DNA from: Bacteroidales bacterium UBA1064 | GTDB taxonomy: Bacteria > Bacteroidota > Bacteroidia > Bacteroidales > Tenuifilaceae | DNA length: 17,443 nucleotides | Assembly: GCA_002316235.1 (NCBI GenBank) | Contig: DCDD01000113.1 | Location: 1 to 17,443, forward strand | Direction of reading: 5' to 3' | Shown: positions 14,052 through 17,443 of the stretch, piece by piece | How positions within the stretch are numbered: the first letter of the stretch is position 1 | How the letters are laid out: each line of letters opens with the position of its first letter | The notes under the pieces: generated by a model | What the model saw: the letters and a program-made list of their open reading frames with translations, nothing else | What the model was told of the DNA's origin: nothing | Databases searched by the model: none | Translations under genes and position numbers: made by a program

Positions 14052-16556
14052 ATGCAGCTATCGGAGCTTCATAACGGGGAGTACGGGATTATTTCCAAAA
14101 TAAGGGGACGCGGAGCGTTTAGGAAGCGTATCACCGAGATGGGTTTTGTGAAAGGTAAAAGGGTGGATGTGGTGAAGAATGCCCCATTGAATGACCCCAT
14201 TGAGTACTCCATTATGGGCTACCAGGTTTCGCTTCGCAGAAGCGAGGCTTCCCTCATAGAAGTTGTAACCCCCGATGAAGCGAAAAAAATATTGGCCGAA
14301 AACCACACCGAGCCTTTAACTACCCTAACAGAACCGGAACTGGTGCAAACCGGCTTGAAGGTGATGGGAAAAACCATCAATATAGCCCTTGTTGGGAATC
14401 CCAATTCCGGTAAAACCACCATATTCAACTTCCTTTCCGGTTCAAGAGAGCACGTGGGAAACTACAGCGGCGTTACGGTTGATTCCAAAATAGCCCATTT
14501 TCAGCACAAGGGGTACACCTTCAACATTACCGACCTACCGGGAACCTACTCGCTAACAGCTTACACCCCTGAGGAGGTTTACGTTAGAAACTACATCCAC
14601 GAAAACCATCCCGACCTTATTATCAACGTAGTTGATGCCTCGAACCTCGAGCGAAACCTTTACCTCACCACCCAGCTCATCGACATGGATGTGAGGATTG
14701 TGGTTGCCCTAAACATGTATGATGAGCTGCTGGATAAAAGGGACAGGTTTGACTACGAAATGCTGGGTAAAATGCTAGGCATTCCGTTTGTTCCCACCGT
14801 TGGTTCCAGAGCTAAAGGTTTCGACAGGCTGAAGGACACCATTATAAACGTATTCTCGGAAAAGGATAAAACCTCGCGTCATATCCACATAAACTATGGA
14901 GCTGTAATTGAGGAATCAATAGCAGCAATCCAGCATGAGGTTAGAAAAAATGAGACTCTTACGGTTAACTACTCCAGCAGGTACCTATCAATAAAGCTTT
15001 TGGAAAAAGATAGGCTGACTGACCGCATGCTGAAGGATTTTCCAAATTACACTGAAATACGCAAAATTGCCCGGCAAGAGGTAGAAAGGCTAGAAGCGCT
15101 GTTCCATGAGGATTCTGAAACCCTGATTACTGATGCCAAATACGGATTCATTGCAGGAGCCCTAAAGGAAACCTACCACGAAAGCAGCATAAAAAAAAGG
15201 CAAACAACTGAAATTATTGACACGTTTATCACCCATAAGCTCTTCGGGTTCCCAATTTTCATTTTTTTAATCTGGCTCACCTTTTTCACCACCTTTACTT
15301 TAGGTGAGTACCCCATGAACTGGATAGAAGCGGGGGTTGCATGGATTAGTCGTTCTATAAATGGCCTAATGCCCAATGGCCCATTAAAGGACATGTTAGT
15401 AGATGGAATTATTAGCGGTGTTGGTAGTGTAATAGTCTTCCTTCCAAATATCCTCATTCTTTTCTTCTTTATATCCCTTCTGGAGGATACCGGGTACATG
15501 GCCAGGGCTGCCTTCATCATGGATAAGTTGATGCACAAGATAGGGCTGCATGGCAAATCGTTCATCCCGCTGGTTATGGGGTTTGGATGTAACGTGCCGG
15601 CTATAATGGCCTCACGAACCATTGAAAATAAGAATAACCGGCTGGTTACCATGCTTATAACTCCATTCATGAGCTGTAGCGCCCGGCTTCCCGTTTATAT
15701 ACTGATTCTTGGAACCTTTTTCCCAAAACATGCCGGCAACCTGTTGGTGCTGATATACTTTACCGGCATACTCCTCGCCGTTGGAACGGCATTGCTGCTA
15801 AAAAAAACGCTATTCCGCACGGACGATGTTCCCTTTGTCATGGAGTTGCCACCCTACCGAATTCCAACCCTACGTTCGATACTTATTCACATGTGGGATA
15901 AAGCCTCCCAGTACCTTAATAAAATCGGAGGAGTAATTCTGGTAGGGGTTATCATTATATGGGCTTTAGGATACTTTCCACGAAATGTACAGACATCAAA
16001 AGATTATGACAGTTTGATTGGGCTTAAACGTGCTGCTCTAACTTCAGCACAAGCCACCAACGCTGCCACAGCAGAGAGCCTGGAGCAAGAAATCCAAGAA
16101 ATCGAGATGGAAAGGGAAGCCCTGCGACAAGAACAGTCGTACCTTGGAAGAATTGGAAAGTTCATCGAACCTGCCCTCAAACCGCTTGGATTCGATTGGA
16201 AAATGGGAGTTAGCCTGATTTCGGGGATTGCTGCCAAGGAAATTGTGGTAAGCACCCTGGGGGTACTTCATCTGGCCAAAGAGCCAAATGGTTCACAATC
16301 GCTACCCGACAAGCTTAAGGCCGACACTTACACTACTGGGGAAAAGGTTGGCCAAAAGGTATTCACGCCCCTTAGTTCATTCTCCTTTTTAATATTTATT
16401 CTAATTTACTTCCCCTGTGTAGCAGTAATATCGGCTATTAAACAAGAATCAGGATCGTGGAAATGGGCTCTTTTTACCATTGTTTTCACCACTGCGCTGG
16501 CGTGGGTTTCATCGTTTCTATTCTTTCAGGTTGGGACTTTAATTACAGGAAGCTAG
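14052..16556 (+). CDS. feoB: FeoA-FeoB fusion, ferrous iron transporter
   Basis: This 834-residue inner-membrane Fe(II) importer has FeoA fused to its N-terminus. Residues 1-75 are a FeoA SH3-like domain (MQLSELHNGEYGIISKI, then RITEMGFVKGKRVDVV). A linker follows, then the FeoB GTPase domain with G1 GNPNSGKT (115-122), switch Thr in GNYSGVTVD, G3 DLPG (161-164) and G4 NMYD (221-224), and a helical GDI-like region to about 370. The membrane part begins near 397 and holds the two conserved gate segments GFGCNVPA and PFMSCSARLPVY, each with its cysteine. A charged, helical insert at about 648-695 (AESLEQEIQEIEMEREALRQEQ) separates membrane helices. The start is ATG 14052 because the FeoA domain begins there and the longer GTG start falls in a -7 promoter box. 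The stop is one base before the next gene. Confidence 0.95.
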   Translation: MQLSELHNGEYGIISKIRGRGAFRKRITEMGFVKGKRVDVVKNAPLNDPIEYSIMGYQVSLRRSEASLIEVVTPDEAKKILAENHTEPLTTLTEPELVQTGLKVMGKTINIALVGNPNSGKTTIFNFLSGSREHVGNYSGVTVDSKIAHFQHKGYTFNITDLPGTYSLTAYTPEEVYVRNYIHENHPDLIINVVDASNLERNLYLTTQLIDMDVRIVVALNMYDELLDKRDRFDYEMLGKMLGIPFVPTVGSRAKGFDRLKDTIINVFSEKDKTSRHIHINYGAVIEESIAAIQHEVRKNETLTVNYSSRYLSIKLLEKDRLTDRMLKDFPNYTEIRKIARQEVERLEALFHEDSETLITDAKYGFIAGALKETYHESSIKKRQTTEIIDTFITHKLFGFPIFIFLIWLTFFTTFTLGEYPMNWIEAGVAWISRSINGLMPNGPLKDMLVDGIISGVGSVIVFLPNILILFFFISLLEDTGYMARAAFIMDKLMHKIGLHGKSFIPLVMGFGCNVPAIMASRTIENKNNRLVTMLITPFMSCSARLPVYILILGTFFPKHAGNLLVLIYFTGILLAVGTALLLKKTLFRTDDVPFVMELPPYRIPTLRSILIHMWDKASQYLNKIGGVILVGVIIIWALGYFPRNVQTSKDYDSLIGLKRAALTSAQATNAATAESLEQEIQEIEMEREALRQEQSYLGRIGKFIEPALKPLGFDWKMGVSLISGIAAKEIVVSTLGVLHLAKEPNGSQSLPDKLKADTYTTGEKVGQKVFTPLSSFSFLIFILIYFPCVAVISAIKQESGSWKWALFTIVFTTALAWVSSFLFFQVGTLITGS

Positions 16557-16557
16557 T

Positions 16558-16716
16558 ATGGTTCAGGAAATTGTAGTATATATGTTGATAATAGCAGCAA
16601 TCCTCTATGTAGGATACAGCATTTACCGGGTATTCAGGCCAAAGCAAAAGAATTTGGGCCATTGTGCCGGATGCAGCTCCTCATCTTGTGGAATTAGGGA
16701 GTTGAAGAGTAAGTAA
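16558..16716 (+). CDS. FeoB-associated Cys-rich membrane peptide
   Basis: This small 52-residue gene starts one base after the feoB stop. Residues about 4-23 form one transmembrane helix (EIVVYMLIIAAILYVGYSIY). A basic stretch follows (RVFRPKQKN), then a cysteine cluster HCAGCSSSSCG with Cys36, Cys39 and Cys44. This matches the FeoB-associated Cys-rich membrane protein family, found directly after feoB in many bacteria. By the positive-inside rule the cysteine cluster would be cytoplasmic, where it could bind iron or an Fe-S cluster and affect FeoB. That role is inferred; the family is poorly characterised. The gene order, spacing and motif make it a confident real gene despite its size. Confidence 0.88.
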   Translation: MVQEIVVYMLIIAAILYVGYSIYRVFRPKQKNLGHCAGCSSSSCGIRELKSK

Positions 16717-16788
16717 GCTCTACTAATTGAGTGTCAAACGAATGGCATTACAAATTATGTGAAACTTAAAACTAAATTTATAGCAACC

Positions 16789-17013
16789 ATGAAAACAGAA
16801 CAATTTTCAGTGGGAAAGATGAAGTGTATGGGATGTGTAGCTACAATCACCAGCGGTCTTTCTGAAATTGAAGGAGTATCAAAAGTAAATGCCGAACTTG
16901 AATCGGCAACTGTAACGGTAACCTATGAGAATGATAGTTTACGAGAGGTAATAATCAATAAGCTCGAAGCCCTTGGGTATCCGGTTAACCTTGATATTAA
17001 GCAAGGCTCCTAA
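16789..17013 (+). CDS. Heavy-metal-associated (HMA) domain protein, possible metallochaperone
   Basis: This 74-residue single HMA domain starts with KTEQFSVGKMKCMGC, with the metal-binding CxxC at Cys13 and Cys16. The typical helix-strand pattern follows: CVATITSGLSEIEGVSKVNAELESATVTVTYE, then VIINKLEALGYPV. Atx1/CopZ-like domains of this kind usually bind Cu(I), sometimes Zn or other soft metals. Here it lies 72 bases after the FeoB-associated peptide, so a link to iron uptake or redox state is possible but only inferred. The ATG at 16789 is chosen because the HMA domain begins there; an in-frame GTG at 16759 would add ten residues without family support. No P-type ATPase gene is in the window. 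It ends at a clear terminator. Confidence 0.88.
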   Translation: MKTEQFSVGKMKCMGCVATITSGLSEIEGVSKVNAELESATVTVTYENDSLREVIINKLEALGYPVNLDIKQGS

Positions 17014-17046
17014 CCGAAAACCATCTGCACATTCATGTATTCAGGT

Positions 17047-17076
17047 AGAGGAAGTGAAGGTATCACTTCCTCTTTT
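17047..17076 (+). terminator. Intrinsic terminator after the feo/HMA cluster
   Basis: Perfect 11-base arms, AGAGGAAGTGA (17047-17057) and TCACTTCCTCT (17063-17073), enclose a five-base loop and are followed by three more T residues. The minus strand lacks a T-tract. Confidence 0.88.
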
Positions 17077-17128
17077 GGTATCCCTTAATTACAAAAACAC
17101 CTAGGTTTCCGATTACAAATACTTTAGT

Positions 17129-17220
17129 CCATGCTTTTATGCATGGGAACTTAGTGGTTAGAACACCCATGTTGATAATTTTACTTCTATCGTGTTAGTA
17201 TTCGCAAAAACATGGGCGTT
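17129..17220. repeat. Cluster of CATGGG-based inverted repeats in intergenic DNA
   Basis: CCATGC (17129-17134) pairs with GCATGG (17141-17146). A longer pair, AACACCCATGTT (17162-17173) and AACATGGGCGTT (17209-17220), matches at 11 of 12 positions across a 35-base spacer. The arms share CATGGG, so alternative pairings are possible. No gene is seen between 17014 and 17260. The role is unknown: it may be an RNA structure, a binding site or a mobile-element relic. Confidence 0.5.
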
Positions 17221-17260
17221 TCAAATTTCAAGTAGAAACATTTTACCAGTCAAGCTGCCT

Positions 17261-17443
17261 TTACCCGTGTTTTTTCACGAAGTCGGGGTACAGCTTGGTT
17301 TTTACCCATTTAAAATCGGGTGAAATAGCCAAAATTTCCTTAAAAGTTTTACGGGCCAAATCAATTTTTCCAGCTTTCTCAGCAGAAAGTGCCATTTGCG
17401 CCCAGGCATTCATGTACCACCACGTTTTAGGATGCTGTCCGTT
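17261..17443 (-). CDS. C-terminal fragment of a protein with a TPR-like end (runs off right edge)
   Basis: Sixty residues and a TAA stop are visible; the 5' part lies beyond the window. The visible part is helical. It reads NGQHPKTWWYMNAWAQMALSAEKAGKIDLARKTFKEILAISPDFKWVK in two stretches, with the A-x3-G-x8-F/Y-x3-L spacing and the AISPDF end typical of a tetratricopeptide repeat. It then ends in a short basic tail (PDFVKKHG). What precedes the repeat is unknown; such C-terminal TPR-like segments occur on many enzymes and on stand-alone scaffold proteins. Reading frame and codon use are consistent with a real gene. It is convergent with the HMA gene. Confidence 0.7.
   Translation of the reverse strand, partial: NGQHPKTWWYMNAWAQMALSAEKAGKIDLARKTFKEILAISPDFKWVKTKLYPDFVKKHG

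Noticed and set aside
15173..15670. A 165-residue open frame on the minus strand inside feoAB
   Set aside because: It is antisense to the well-supported FeoB membrane domain and has no family resemblance.
1..17443. CRISPR arrays, defence genes, toxin-antitoxin pairs, transposases, integrases, tRNA or rRNA genes
   Set aside because: No direct repeat arrays, no matching protein motifs and no cloverleaf or rRNA-like segments were seen; the gene content is ordinary chromosomal.

Overview
The window reads as chromosomal DNA of a member of the Bacteroidota, most likely an anaerobic or microaerophilic Bacteroidales-type organism. This rests on a type IX secretion sorting domain, a long NusB, a PUR-alpha-like DUF3276 protein, a DUF5606 protein, two DUF1573 proteins, and several matches to the Bacteroidota -7 promoter element TAnnTTTG with no strong Shine-Dalgarno sequences. 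The species cannot be named from the sequence. Coding density is high, the longest gap between genes is under 250 bases, and no tRNA, rRNA, CRISPR array, transposase or phage gene was seen.

Layout. Positions 2-1597 (+) hold the 3' part of a secreted Asp-box/PKD protein with a T9SS C-terminal domain, ending in a terminator palindrome shared with the convergent NAD-salvage genes. Positions 1650-3958 (-) hold a DUF1573 protein, then pncB and pncA (nicotinamide to nicotinate to nicotinate mononucleotide). Positions 4168-7032 (+) hold a HAD phosphatase/phosphomutase-like enzyme and a TonB-dependent receptor. Positions 7101-12276 (-) hold a housekeeping block transcribed leftwards: nusB, a DUF1573 lipoprotein, yajC, a YbbR-domain protein, coaE, a DjlA-like TerB+J-domain protein, a SemiSWEET/PQ-loop protein, and a separately placed DUF5606 gene. 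Positions 12500-12880 (+) encode the DUF3276 protein. Positions 13072-13842 (-) encode a 256-residue protein of unknown function, divergent from the iron-uptake genes. Positions 14052-17013 (+) hold a FeoA-FeoB fusion, a 52-residue cysteine-rich FeoB-associated membrane peptide, and a CxxC heavy-metal (HMA) domain protein. The right edge cuts a minus-strand gene with a TPR-like C-terminus.

How the genes fit together. pncA and pncB are consecutive NAD salvage steps in one apparent operon. The nusB-to-coaE block mixes transcription, protein export (YajC), envelope-facing YbbR and CoA synthesis, with coaE and the YbbR gene overlapping by four bases. The feo cluster forms a compact ferrous-iron uptake unit followed by a possible metallochaperone. 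No defence or clearly new system was found. The best leads are the unknown gene opposite feoAB, the feo/HMA arrangement, the hairpin between yajC and the YbbR gene, and the inverted repeats near 17129-17220. Several starts were moved inward to an ATG, because the longer frames begin at TTG or GTG and, for feoAB and pncB, run into promoter-like sequence.
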